A stretch of DNA of 42,212 nucleotides from Actinomycetes bacterium (GTDB lineage Bacteria > Actinomycetota > Actinomycetes > Mycobacteriales > Pseudonocardiaceae): contig JAJYTH010000019.1 of assembly GCA_021793175.1 (NCBI GenBank), positions 1-42,212 of the forward strand, read 5' to 3'. This document shows positions 25,008 to 32,473 of this stretch, piece after piece (the stretch's first letter is position 1; every line of letters begins with the position of its first letter). A program made the translations under genes and the position numbers. The notes beneath the pieces were generated by a model. That model made no database searches, had not been told where the DNA came from, and saw nothing but the letters and a program-made list of their open reading frames with translations.

Positions 25008-26187
25008 CAGCGGCGGACGCGGCGGCAGGGTCATCCTCGGTGCTGCGGCGACGCCGCCGGGTCAACACTCGTTGTGCCGGCCGTTCGACGAGAACGGTGA
25101 GCAGCCAGGCCGCGACGACGGCGGCTCCGACCACTATCGACAAGCGTAACCACCACGGCGACACCCCGGCCTCGCTGAGCGCCCGTGCGAGCACCTCCCC
25201 CAGTCGCTGGTGCACGAGGTACAGGCCATAGCTGATGCCGGCCAGCCAAGAGATCGGTCGGCGCAGCATCCGCAGCACGGGCAGCCGGTCCCAGTCCCGA
25301 CCTCGCGTCGCCAGACACATCGCCACGAGAATCAACGTGAACGCGATCACCGAGAGCGTCGTCCCGGTGCGGAAGGCGTGGAGCAAGACCGTCGAACCCA
25401 ACAACAACACAAGGTGTGTGCGGGAAAGACGATCGTGCTGCCACAGATAGATCGCGACGCCCGCCGCGAACAGGTGCGCGTGGTACAGCCCCGTCGCGGT
25501 GGGCAGGGTCAGCCACAGCGCGGCGAGCGGCTGTGACACGACCGACAGGGCGGTCACTCCCCACAGCACCGTGGGCGCGCTCAGTCGATGACGCAGTCTG
25601 CTACGCCAGAACAACGCCGCCCCGACGAAGACCGCCACCTGAACCGGCATCGTCCAGAACGAACCGTCGAGCCGGTGGAAGAAGTCGGTGTTGAACTCGT
25701 GCAGCAACAGCACGTGCAACAGGAGGTCGTTGAAGTCCGGGACATGCCACAGGGCCACTGCGTCCGGGCCGCGATCCGCCGGGACGATCGGGTCGGCGAA
25801 CAGCAGCCCGACTATGCCGTCCTGGTGAGTCGCTCCATTGAAGTGCACGACGACGGTCCGGCTCACGAGGTAGATGATCAGTACCGTGACCAGGTACGCG
25901 GGCAGCAGGCGGGCCAACCTCCCGCGGAGCCAGCGTCCCACGCTGCTGCTCTTGCGGATCGTCGGCGCGATGAAGTAGCCGGACAGCACCAGCAACGTCG
26001 CTGTCCCGAACGGGATGGCGATCATCACCGGATAGGGCTCGATGCCGGGCCTGTGGGACGCGAGGTGGGTCACATGGCCGATCACGACGAAACTGATGGC
26101 CACGACTCGGATGACGTCCCAGCTGAAGCGGCGTGAAGAACGTTGTGGCTTCGCGGATGCCGCGCCGGAAAGGGTGGCGACAGTCAC
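24988..26187 (-). CDS. acyltransferase 3 family membrane protein
   Basis: About 399 aa, with roughly ten hydrophobic segments from SWDVIRVVAISFVVIGHV to the C-terminal VVGAAVVAAWLLTVLVERP. It resembles acyltransferase-3 (OafA/NodX type) proteins that O-acylate cell-surface glycans, lipids or antibiotics. The family histidine is visible in VIGHVTH, and YGLYLVHQ is the conserved late helix. The substrate cannot be predicted. Start GTG 26187 has GGGGGAG about 4 nt upstream; the frame to 26454 would overlap the neighbouring promoter. A possible -10 TAGTGT lies at 26220-26225. Its 3' end doubles as the uvrA promoter. Confidence 0.85.
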   Translation of the reverse strand: MTVATLSGAASAKPQRSSRRFSWDVIRVVAISFVVIGHVTHLASHRPGIEPYPVMIAIPFGTATLLVLSGYFIAPTIRKSSSVGRWLRGRLARLLPAYLVTVLIIYLVSRTVVVHFNGATHQDGIVGLLFADPIVPADRGPDAVALWHVPDFNDLLLHVLLLHEFNTDFFHRLDGSFWTMPVQVAVFVGAALFWRSRLRHRLSAPTVLWGVTALSVVSQPLAALWLTLPTATGLYHAHLFAAGVAIYLWQHDRLSRTHLVLLLGSTVLLHAFRTGTTLSVIAFTLILVAMCLATRGRDWDRLPVLRMLRRPISWLAGISYGLYLVHQRLGEVLARALSEAGVSPWWLRLSIVVGAAVVAAWLLTVLVERPAQRVLTRRRRRSTEDDPAAASAAVVGGGT

Positions 26188-26501
26188 GGACTCCCCCAGG
26201 GTCTCGATGCGGTCACCGCACACTAACCATGGGTATCGGTCCGATCGGATCGGGGGCCGGGACTTCGAGACCCACCGCGCCGCGAACAGCGTGGCCACCG
26301 AAAAACGACAGCCGAAAAAGCAGCGCTTCGAACCGGATGTGCTCGATGCCGACAGCTTGTGACACGAGACGGGTGACGTGTCCGAGAACGCCGAGATGAC
26401 GGGACTCCCCGGTACGGCCGTCGGCCAGTCAGGGACGACCGGGCGTGACGACATGGCGACATGGCTGCTGCCGGAGCGAGGTAGTGCCTTACCGTAGAAC
26501 C
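26188..26501. other. divergent intergenic region, acyltransferase / MBL hydrolase
   Basis: 314 nt without a gene. It holds a possible minus-strand -10 TAGTGT (26220-26225) for the acyltransferase gene and a plus-strand -10 TACCGT (26490-26495) 6 nt from the MBL start codon. A perfect 10-bp palindrome TCCGATCGGA (26240-26249) sits in the middle and could be an operator. A tandem CGACATGG repeat lies near 26453-26468. Nothing else is recognised. Confidence 0.45.
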
Positions 26502-27179
26502 GTGAACGTCACCGAGGACTACACCGGCCACGTCGAACCGGGTGGCGCCGCCGCACGGCGCACACTGGATGCGCTGACCATCACGAAGATGTCGGTCGGC
26601 CCGATGGACAACAATGCTTACCTTCTGGTGTGCCGGGCCACCAGCGAGGCGCTGCTGATCGACGCCGCCAACGACCCCGAAAGGCTGTCGGACCTGGTGG
26701 GACACGGCCCCGACCGCTCGTCCCTGCGCACGATCGTCACGACTCACCAGCACCCCGACCACTGGCAGGCGCTCGGCGCGATCGCGGGAGCCTACGGCGC
26801 CGACACGGTGGCGCACCCGGCCGACGCCGAACCGCTGCCGGTGCCTGCGGACATCCTGGTCGAACACGGTGACACCGTCACCTTCGGCGAGATCACGCTG
26901 GAGGTCATCCACCTGCGTGGACACACACCTGGATCGATCGCGCTGCTGTATCGGGACCCGCACGGCCATCCGCACCTGTTCACCGGCGACTCGCTGTTCC
27001 CGGGAGGTGTCGGCAAGACGAACTCCCCGGAGGACTTCACCTCGTTGATCAACGACGTCGAGGAGCGCATCTTCGGACAGCTGCCCGACGACACGTGGTT
27101 CTATCCGGGTCACGGGGATGACTCCACGCTCGGAGCGGAGCGGCCGAAGATCGGTGAATGGCGGCAGCGCGGCTGGTGA
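26502..27179 (+). CDS. metallo-beta-lactamase fold hydrolase
   Basis: About 225 aa, glyoxalase-II-like MBL protein. The dinuclear metal site is visible: HQHPDH (82-87), HTPGS with its histidine, FTGDSLF with the bridging aspartate, and YPGHGDDS with the last histidine. No C-terminal glyoxalase-II helical domain is present, so a hydroxyacylglutathione substrate should not be assumed; actinobacteria often use mycothiol. The homologous gene lies beside uvrA in M. tuberculosis (Rv1637c, recalled). No Shine-Dalgarno precedes GTG 26502, but TACCGT lies 6 nt upstream, suggesting a leaderless transcript. A hairpin terminator follows. Confidence 0.9.
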   Translation: MNVTEDYTGHVEPGGAAARRTLDALTITKMSVGPMDNNAYLLVCRATSEALLIDAANDPERLSDLVGHGPDRSSLRTIVTTHQHPDHWQALGAIAGAYGADTVAHPADAEPLPVPADILVEHGDTVTFGEITLEVIHLRGHTPGSIALLYRDPHGHPHLFTGDSLFPGGVGKTNSPEDFTSLINDVEERIFGQLPDDTWFYPGHGDDSTLGAERPKIGEWRQRGW

Positions 27180-27185
27180 GCGGTA

Positions 27186-27206
27186 GGGCGGGTGTTCGGC
27201 CCGCCC
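27186..27206 (+). terminator. MBL hydrolase gene terminator
   Basis: Perfect 7-bp GC stem GGGCGGG/CCCGCCC (27186-27192 with 27200-27206) with a 7-nt loop, 7 nt after the stop codon. It faces the convergent Nudix gene. Confidence 0.65.
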
Positions 27207-27302
27207 CGACTCCGGGGCCTCTCCGTTCACCGGTTCACCGCTGTCGGTGTCCTGGAAGTCTTTTCCGTGGCGGGCTGTGGCGGACCGTGGCGTCCTCCGC
27301 CG

Positions 27303-27716
27303 TCAGTCGAGCAGTCCCTGTTCGGAGAGCAGGCCGAGTACGTGACGGCCCGCGGGCGGACAGCGGTCCGCTTCGGCCGAGGTCAGCCATGCGAGCTCGG
27401 CGATCTCACGGCCTGGGGTCAGTTCACCGCTGTGGCGCGCGGTATACGCCTTCATGTGCACCCTGCGCCCGTCGGTGTAGCCGTCGGCCAGTTCGTCGAG
27501 AACGGTGAAGAGGCTGAAACTGCGAGGATCGAGGTCCACACCGAGTTCCTCACGGACCTCCCGGGACAGACATTCGACGTCACTCTCACCGGCCTCGCGT
27601 TTTCCTCCCGGCAGATAGAATTTGTCCTTTCCCCGTGTTCGCACGGCCAGCAGTCTGCGGTCCCGGACGAGGACCCAGGAGACACTGTCGATCGCATTTC
27701 CCACGTGCACCGACAC
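27303..27716 (-). CDS. Nudix hydrolase
   Basis: About 137 aa. The Nudix box GGKREAGESDVECLSREVREELGV (Gx5Ex7REUxEExGU) starts near residue 37-38 and is complete, so a pyrophosphohydrolase acting on a nucleoside diphosphate-X compound is expected; the substrate is unknown. Start codon is uncertain: GTGs at 27716, 27710 and 27704 are all in frame, and none has a clear ribosome-binding site. An ATG at 27885-27887 would add 57 residues of unconvincing sequence. It diverges from the Xre/RES toxin-antitoxin pair, whose toxin family attacks NAD, so a role in processing ADP-ribose-type products is an attractive guess only. Confidence 0.88.
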   Translation of the reverse strand: MSVHVGNAIDSVSWVLVRDRRLLAVRTRGKDKFYLPGGKREAGESDVECLSREVREELGVDLDPRSFSLFTVLDELADGYTDGRRVHMKAYTARHSGELTPGREIAELAWLTSAEADRCPPAGRHVLGLLSEQGLLD

Positions 27717-27853
27717 TAGTCGGCGACCGGCAGGGTGATAGGAATGGGTGCGGAAGGCCTGGACAGAGTAGCGCCGTGCGGGGACACTGGTCGGGCCACT
27801 ACAATGCGTGTTGGTTCTTGTGCGTAATGTGTCGATTCCGGTGAATTTCTGAA

Positions 27854-27899
27854 GATTCGTGGCTGCAAAGCGCACGAATCCGCACATCCGGGCTAATCT
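27854..27899 (+). promoter_or_regulatory. toxin-antitoxin promoter and probable operator
   Basis: A perfect 8-bp inverted repeat GATTCGTG-N11-CACGAATC (27854-27861 with 27873-27880) covers the -35 region. The -10 TAATCT (27894-27899) lies 6 nt before ATG 27906, so the transcript is probably leaderless. The placement suits binding by the antitoxin itself, the normal mode of toxin-antitoxin autoregulation. Confidence 0.55.
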
Positions 27900-27905
27900 A
27901 TGCGT

Positions 27906-28493
27906 ATGACGACCATCGCGCTCGAGAACGTTCTGGCCAAGGCGGGGCTCAATGTGAAGCCCTCCGAGTTCTTGGCGCTGGTCGAGGACGCCGCCCGGCG
28001 GCTGACGCCGCCGAACCCCAACCCGTCACAGTACTTCTCCTCCGACCAGCAGGCCGCACTGGAGGACGTAGGACTCGACCTGTCCCACCAGAGCGAGGAC
28101 GAACGGGACTACCGTGCTCGTACGGTCGCCGCGCACGCGGTGCTGGCGGAATCCGCCCTCACCGTGGGAGAGGCGGCGGCGCTGCTCGGCGTCGACGACA
28201 GCCGGATCCGACACCGGCTGAAGGAGCGGCGGCTCACGGGTTGGAAGGCGCAGGGAGGATGGCGGCTGCCGAACTGGCAGTTCACGCCCAGCGGTGTGCT
28301 TCCCGGACTCGACGCCGTGCTCCGTGCCGTGCCGGAGGATCAGCCCGTCCTCGTGATCGCGGCCTTCATGAGCACCCCCCAGCCCGACCTGGTGATCAAC
28401 GGCAAGCCCGCCACGCCCAGACAGTGGCTGCTCGCCGGTGGCGACCCCGAGATCGTGGCCCAGCTGGCGGCCACACTCGGCACGCCCATCTGA
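27906..28493 (+). CDS. Xre/MbcA-type antitoxin (RES partner)
   Basis: About 195 aa. A helical N-terminal part (1-75) is followed by a helix-turn-helix (about 86-112, TVGEAAALLGVDDSRIRHRL) and a C-terminal segment (about 135-195) resembling the toxin-binding domain of ParS/MbcA antitoxins (TPRQWLLAGGDPEIVAQLAA). It should bind and neutralise the RES toxin encoded 31 nt downstream and repress its own promoter. The start ATG 27906 is preferred over ATG 27900 because the -10 TAATCT touches the latter; 6 nt from -10 to ATG fits leaderless initiation. No Shine-Dalgarno is present. Confidence 0.82.
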   Translation: MTTIALENVLAKAGLNVKPSEFLALVEDAARRLTPPNPNPSQYFSSDQQAALEDVGLDLSHQSEDERDYRARTVAAHAVLAESALTVGEAAALLGVDDSRIRHRLKERRLTGWKAQGGWRLPNWQFTPSGVLPGLDAVLRAVPEDQPVLVIAAFMSTPQPDLVINGKPATPRQWLLAGGDPEIVAQLAATLGTPI

Positions 28494-28524
28494 TCCCGCA
28501 CACCAGATCGGTTAGTCACGGTTC

Positions 28525-29178
28525 ATGGCAAGACTGCCCCGGCCACCATCGCGGGCCGTACTGATCAACACACTGCGCCCAACCGAGGACATCGTCGCGC
28601 TCCACCCGGCGACCAGGCTCGTCAGGGTGTACACCGCCTACGGCAGGCACCCCCAGAACTGGGACACCTTCCGTTACACGGGGCCTTTGCCACACGGACG
28701 TTTCGACCCGCAACAGCCTCGGCACGGCGAAATGGTCACCGACCCACAAAACGGGGTGCTGTACTTCGGGTTGTCCGTGCGTACGAGCATCGCCGAGGTG
28801 TACCAGACGACGTCGACGGTCGACCGTAAGACGCGGGGCCCCCACCTCGTGGTCGTTCGCCCGGCCCGCACTCTGCGGCTTTTGGACCTGTGCGGGCTGT
28901 GGCCGACGAGGGTCGGCGCGTCCCAGGAGATCTCCAGCGGGCCGAAGAAGATCACGCAGGCGTGGGCCCGGGCCATCCGCGCCGCTTATCAGGACCTCGA
29001 CGGCGTCTGGTACCGCTCGTCGATGGACGGGGGCGAACCGGCGGTGTGTCTGTGGGACCCGCCCGCCGGTGGCGCGCTCCCGAATTCTCCCGATGTTCTG
29101 CTGCCCCTCGACCACCCGGGCCTCGACGTGCCGCTGTCGCGGGTGTGTGAGGAACTGAATTACCTGATGATCAACTGA
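28525..29178 (+). CDS. RES domain toxin (MbcT-like)
   Basis: 217 aa RES-domain protein. The family name comes from conserved Arg, Glu and Ser; candidates here are Arg34 (RLVRVY), Glu91 (TSIAEVY) and Ser165/166 (WYRSSMDGG). RES toxins studied so far deplete NAD: MbcT of M. tuberculosis phosphorolyses it and others hydrolyse it. The fold resembles ADP-ribosyltransferases. The antitoxin is immediately upstream, the usual order. No ribosome-binding site is visible before ATG 28525. The last 8 nt overlap tail-to-tail with the stop codon of the S9 peptidase gene. Confidence 0.87.
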   Translation: MARLPRPPSRAVLINTLRPTEDIVALHPATRLVRVYTAYGRHPQNWDTFRYTGPLPHGRFDPQQPRHGEMVTDPQNGVLYFGLSVRTSIAEVYQTTSTVDRKTRGPHLVVVRPARTLRLLDLCGLWPTRVGASQEISSGPKKITQAWARAIRAAYQDLDGVWYRSSMDGGEPAVCLWDPPAGGALPNSPDVLLPLDHPGLDVPLSRVCEELNYLMIN

Positions 29179-31129
29179 CCGGCAGGTGTCGCTGCCACCA
29201 CTCCAGCACGGCCTCGAACCGCTGGACCCGGTGGCGGGGCTGTCCCGAACGGGTCAACTCGTGCCCCTCTCCCGGGAAGAGGAGCATCTCGGTCTCGGTT
29301 CCCGCGGCCTTCAACGCGACGAACATGCGCTGCGCCTGCTCGAGTGGGCACCGCCAGTCCTGTTCGGAATGAGCGATCGCGAACGGGATCGTGATCCGAT
29401 CGGCGTAGGTCAGCGGACTGCGTCGACGCTGCTCGTCCGGGTCGTCCCCCACGTAGGCGCCCGCGAACCACCAGCCGATGTCCGAACTGCCGGTGAACGA
29501 ATCCCACGCGTTGACGGCACGTTCACTCCAAGCAGCCCGGAACCGGTGCCCGTGGTGCGCCACGAGCCACCCGGTCATGAATCCGCCGTAGGAACCGCCC
29601 ATCACACCGACACGTTCGGCGTCGGCGTCCGGACGTTCCAGAACAGCGTCGAGCATCGCCAGCAGATCGTCGGCGTCGACGGTGCCGAGCCCGCCCACGA
29701 CGGCCTGCCCGTGCGCCTCCCCGTACCCCGCCGAACCACGCGGGTTGGTCAGCACCACGAGGTATCCGGCCGAGGCGTAGACTTGGGCCTCGTCGAACAG
29801 GCTCCACTCGTATTGTGTGAAGGGGCCGCCGTGCACCAGAAGCAGCACTGGGTGCGGACCCTCACCCTCGGGCAACGCCACCCAGCCGTGCACGGGATAT
29901 CCGTCGGGCGCCGTCGCCGTGACCTCCTCCACCGGCCTGATCCCGATTTTGCGCAGGGACTCCGAGAAGTCGGTGAGCGTACGTACGGAACCATCGCCGT
30001 CGACGAGGAGGACCTCTCCGGTGTCCGTCGGCCCGGCCTGCACCACGGCGATCCGATCGCCATCGGTGACGAACGACCGCACGGCCGCTCGCTGCCCCGT
30101 CACCAGGGGCAGCGTGGACAGGGCCGCCCCGGCGCTGGTCCGAGGCACGCTCCGCAGTTCCACCGCGCCTCGGTTGCGTACGGCGATCAGCACGTTGTCG
30201 TCCCTCGGCGCGGGTGGGCCGGCCGCTGTATCGCAGTCGACGGATTCGGCGTCCGTCAGCCTGCGCGGCGCGGTACCGCCCTCGTCGTCTCCGCCTTCCC
30301 CGAGAGTGGTCGCCCACAGCCCCGTGTTACGTGCCACCGAGTTCTGGCCCTCGAAGGCGGTGCCGTAGAAGAACACGGTGCCGTCGTCGCAGACCGCGGG
30401 ATGTGCCGCGGTGCCGGGGCAGCGCACGATCAGCCGAGGCTCACCCCCACCGGCCGGGACGAGGTAGAGATCGTCATGCAAGCTCTCGCGCGCGTCCCAG
30501 TCGCGTGGTGCCACGACGATCACACCGGTGCCATCGGGTGTCCAAGCAGGGTCCTTGACGGAGGCCGTGTCGTCCGTCAAAGGCGTCGGTTCCTCGGCCT
30601 CGGTGGTCGCTTCGACATCGACGACGAACAGGCGGCTTGGCCGGTCGCGGACGAAGCCCTCGCCGTCGAACCGGTAATCGCGGCGGGTGATACGTCGGGG
30701 AGGTTCGTTGTCGGCTCCCAGCTTCTCGCCGTCCGAACCCGTGGCGGTGCCGTACCGGCCGGACTCCGGGACGCGCGCGGTGAAAGCGATCCGGATCGAG
30801 TCCGGTGCCCACACCGGTGCACCGGCGCCCAGTGGCAGGTCGGTGAGGCGGCGGGGCTCGCCCCCGAACGTCGGCATGACGTGCAGCTGCGGCGCCTGCT
30901 CGCCGACCGCGCGAAGAAACGCCACCCAGCGTCCGTTGGGTGAGATCACGGGCGCGGTGTCCCGTTCACCGTGGGTCCACGCGACGGTTTCCCCCGGTTC
31001 GAGTCGCACAAGGGAACTCCGATAGCTGTTCGCCTCCGGGTCGGGGCGAGACACTGCGGTCAGCAGCAGCTCGCCCCGAAACGCGGGACGTCCGGGAACG
31101 GTCACACGGTGAAGGTCTGTGGGGCGCAT
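29171..31129 (-). CDS. S9 family prolyl oligopeptidase-like peptidase
   Basis: 652 aa, the size of acylaminoacyl-peptidase/DPP-like S9C enzymes. The N-terminal half (about 1-390) forms a beta-propeller with WD40-like repeats (VISPNGRWVAFLR, PVWAPDSIRIAF, PAWTPDGTGVIV) that gates the active site. The C-terminal alpha/beta-hydrolase domain has Ser513 (MGGSYGGFMTGW), Asp591 (SEQDWRCP) and His623 (GEGHELTRSG), with the oxyanion segment LVHGGPFTQY. No signal peptide, so it is cytosolic. The promoter TTACCT-17-TAAGCT is visible. The gene ends inside the RES toxin stop overlap. Confidence 0.95.
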   Translation of the reverse strand: MRPTDLHRVTVPGRPAFRGELLLTAVSRPDPEANSYRSSLVRLEPGETVAWTHGERDTAPVISPNGRWVAFLRAVGEQAPQLHVMPTFGGEPRRLTDLPLGAGAPVWAPDSIRIAFTARVPESGRYGTATGSDGEKLGADNEPPRRITRRDYRFDGEGFVRDRPSRLFVVDVEATTEAEEPTPLTDDTASVKDPAWTPDGTGVIVVAPRDWDARESLHDDLYLVPAGGGEPRLIVRCPGTAAHPAVCDDGTVFFYGTAFEGQNSVARNTGLWATTLGEGGDDEGGTAPRRLTDAESVDCDTAAGPPAPRDDNVLIAVRNRGAVELRSVPRTSAGAALSTLPLVTGQRAAVRSFVTDGDRIAVVQAGPTDTGEVLLVDGDGSVRTLTDFSESLRKIGIRPVEEVTATAPDGYPVHGWVALPEGEGPHPVLLLVHGGPFTQYEWSLFDEAQVYASAGYLVVLTNPRGSAGYGEAHGQAVVGGLGTVDADDLLAMLDAVLERPDADAERVGVMGGSYGGFMTGWLVAHHGHRFRAAWSERAVNAWDSFTGSSDIGWWFAGAYVGDDPDEQRRRSPLTYADRITIPFAIAHSEQDWRCPLEQAQRMFVALKAAGTETEMLLFPGEGHELTRSGQPRHRVQRFEAVLEWWQRHLPVS

Positions 31130-31137
31130 GACCTCAA

Positions 31138-31166
31138 AGCTTAACCCAACTAATTAGCCAAGGTAA
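31138..31166 (-). promoter_or_regulatory. S9 peptidase promoter
   Basis: TTACCT (plus 31161-31166) and TAAGCT (31138-31143) with exactly 17 nt between on the minus strand. The -10 is 8 nt from the ATG at 31129, so the 5' leader would be only a few nucleotides. It lies in the 41-nt gap downstream of terC. Confidence 0.6.
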
Positions 31167-31170
31167 CGGT

Positions 31171-32187
31171 TCATCCGTCGTGGGATGGCTCCCGATCAGC
31201 CTTCGCGGGCGCCTCCGCCTGGAGATTCAACGCGCTCACGGCGTTGGGATCCCGCTTGGATTTGATGAGACTCGCGACGGTGGTGACGGTCAAGACCACG
31301 GCGATCACACCCAACGACATCCAGTTGTTGATCACCAGCCACGACGGGGTGACGTCGTACTCGTGCAGCGCGTGCAGCACCAACTTGGCACCGATGAAGC
31401 CGAGGATGATCGCCAGGCCGTAGGACAGATAGACCAGCTTCGCCACCAGACCACCGAGCAGGAAGTACAGCTGGCGCAACCCCATGAGAGCGAATGCGTT
31501 CGCGGTGAACACCAGATACGCGTCCTGGGTGATGCCGAAGATGGCGGGGATGGAGTCCACGGCGAACAACAAGTCGGCGCTGCCGATCGCCACGATCACC
31601 ACGAACATCGGCGTCAGATAACGCTTGCCGTCCTGCTTGACGATCATCTTGTGACCGACGTAGTCCGGGGTGACGGGAAAGAACCGGCGCACCCACCGGG
31701 TCACGGCGTTCTCACTATACTCCTCGTCCTCGTCCTTGCTCCGGACCATGTTGAGGGCGGTCCACACGAGGAAGGCCCCGAACAGGAAGAAGATCCAGAC
31801 GAACTTCGCGATCAGAACGGCCCCGACGGCGATGAACGCCGCACGCATCACCAGGGCCAGCAGAATGCCGATCAGCAGTACGCGGTGCTGGTGGATCGCG
31901 GGCACCCGGAACGATGCCATGATCACCATGAAGATGAACAGGTTGTCGATGGACAACGAGTACTCGGTGATGTACCCGGTGAAGAACTCGACACCCGGGT
32001 CGTGTCCCGCCAGCACCCAGACGCCGATACCGAACAACACGGCGCAGGAGACGTAGAAGATCACCCACCTGGCCGCCTCACCGGCGGTCACCCGGTGCGG
32101 CTTCCGATCCACGATCATCAAATCCGCCGCGATGAGGAGGAGCAGACCTCCGACCGTGGCGATCCACACCCACACGGGCACGTTCAT
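31171..32187 (-). CDS. TerC family membrane protein (probable manganese exporter)
   Basis: About 338 aa with roughly nine membrane helices. The acidic intramembrane motifs EYSLSIDNLFIF and DLLFAVDSIPAIFG mark the TerC/Alx family, whose characterised members export Mn(II). The loop around residues 155-195 is charged (KDEDEEYSE) and cytoplasmic. The name TerC comes from tellurite resistance, but a metal-homeostasis role is favoured by the yybP-ykoY manganese riboswitch in the leader. The start ATG 32187 has GGAGG 9 nt upstream; that GGAGG is the element controlled by the riboswitch. A TTG at 32196 would abut the GGAGG and is rejected. Confidence 0.93.
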   Translation of the reverse strand: MNVPVWVWIATVGGLLLLIAADLMIVDRKPHRVTAGEAARWVIFYVSCAVLFGIGVWVLAGHDPGVEFFTGYITEYSLSIDNLFIFMVIMASFRVPAIHQHRVLLIGILLALVMRAAFIAVGAVLIAKFVWIFFLFGAFLVWTALNMVRSKDEDEEYSENAVTRWVRRFFPVTPDYVGHKMIVKQDGKRYLTPMFVVIVAIGSADLLFAVDSIPAIFGITQDAYLVFTANAFALMGLRQLYFLLGGLVAKLVYLSYGLAIILGFIGAKLVLHALHEYDVTPSWLVINNWMSLGVIAVVLTVTTVASLIKSKRDPNAVSALNLQAEAPAKADREPSHDG

Positions 32188-32195
32188 GTAAGCCA

Positions 32196-32322
32196 ACCTC
32201 CGGTCAGCGCGTAGTGGCCATTACCGGAGGTCTCTCCCACCGGCGTCCGCCGGCCGACGGCGCCGGGTGTCGAGACGAGACAACCGTGTTGACGACGCCG
32301 CCGCGAAGGAATACTCCCCTCC
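32196..32322 (-). promoter_or_regulatory. yybP-ykoY manganese riboswitch controlling terC
   Basis: The leader contains GGGGAGTA after the P1 strand GGAGG (plus 32318-32322), the GTCGTCAACACG segment, and GAGACCTCC closing P1 (32226-32230). These are the conserved parts of the yybP-ykoY Mn2+ aptamer. The 3' P1 strand lies in ACCTCCGGT (32223-32231), which is perfectly complementary over 9 nt to ACCGGAGGT (32196-32204), the segment that holds the terC Shine-Dalgarno. With Mn2+, P1 should form and free the ribosome-binding site; without it, the 9-bp hairpin should hide it. The expected outcome is an ON switch at translation. Confidence 0.82.
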
Positions 32323-32398
32323 ACGAACGGGTCCTATCTTGACGGCTGCAACGGTGAATGACCAGTGGCCGTCACAAGAGTCACCGGTACGCGGCACG

Positions 32399-32473
32399 TA
32401 AGATCCCTCACACAAGAGAACCAGCCGGTTTCATTCCGGCAACCCGGAACAAACTCTCAGGAAATGCCCAATA
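32399..32473 (+). promoter_or_regulatory. structured leader of the hydrolase-ABC gene
   Basis: A possible -10 TAAGAT (32399-32404) would start RNA near 32411. The leader can form hairpin 1 GCCGG/CCGGC (32424-32428 with 32436-32440) or hairpin 2 TTCCGG/CCGGAA (32434-32439 with 32444-32449, loop CAAC); they share bases 32436-32439 and exclude each other. An outer AGAG/CTCT pairing (32415-32418 with 32454-32457) can enclose either. CTCTCAGGA at the end recalls the closing strand of glycine aptamers, but the glycine core is missing. No ligand is proposed. Confidence 0.35.

Noticed and set aside
27717..27887. N-terminal extension of the Nudix protein to the ATG at 27887
   Set aside because: Adds 57 residues without family similarity and covers the shared promoter region of the toxin-antitoxin operon.
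32415..32460. Glycine riboswitch upstream of the hydrolase-ABC gene
   Set aside because: CTCTCAGG is present, but the GCCGAAGG core and normal length are missing and the gene has no glycine link.
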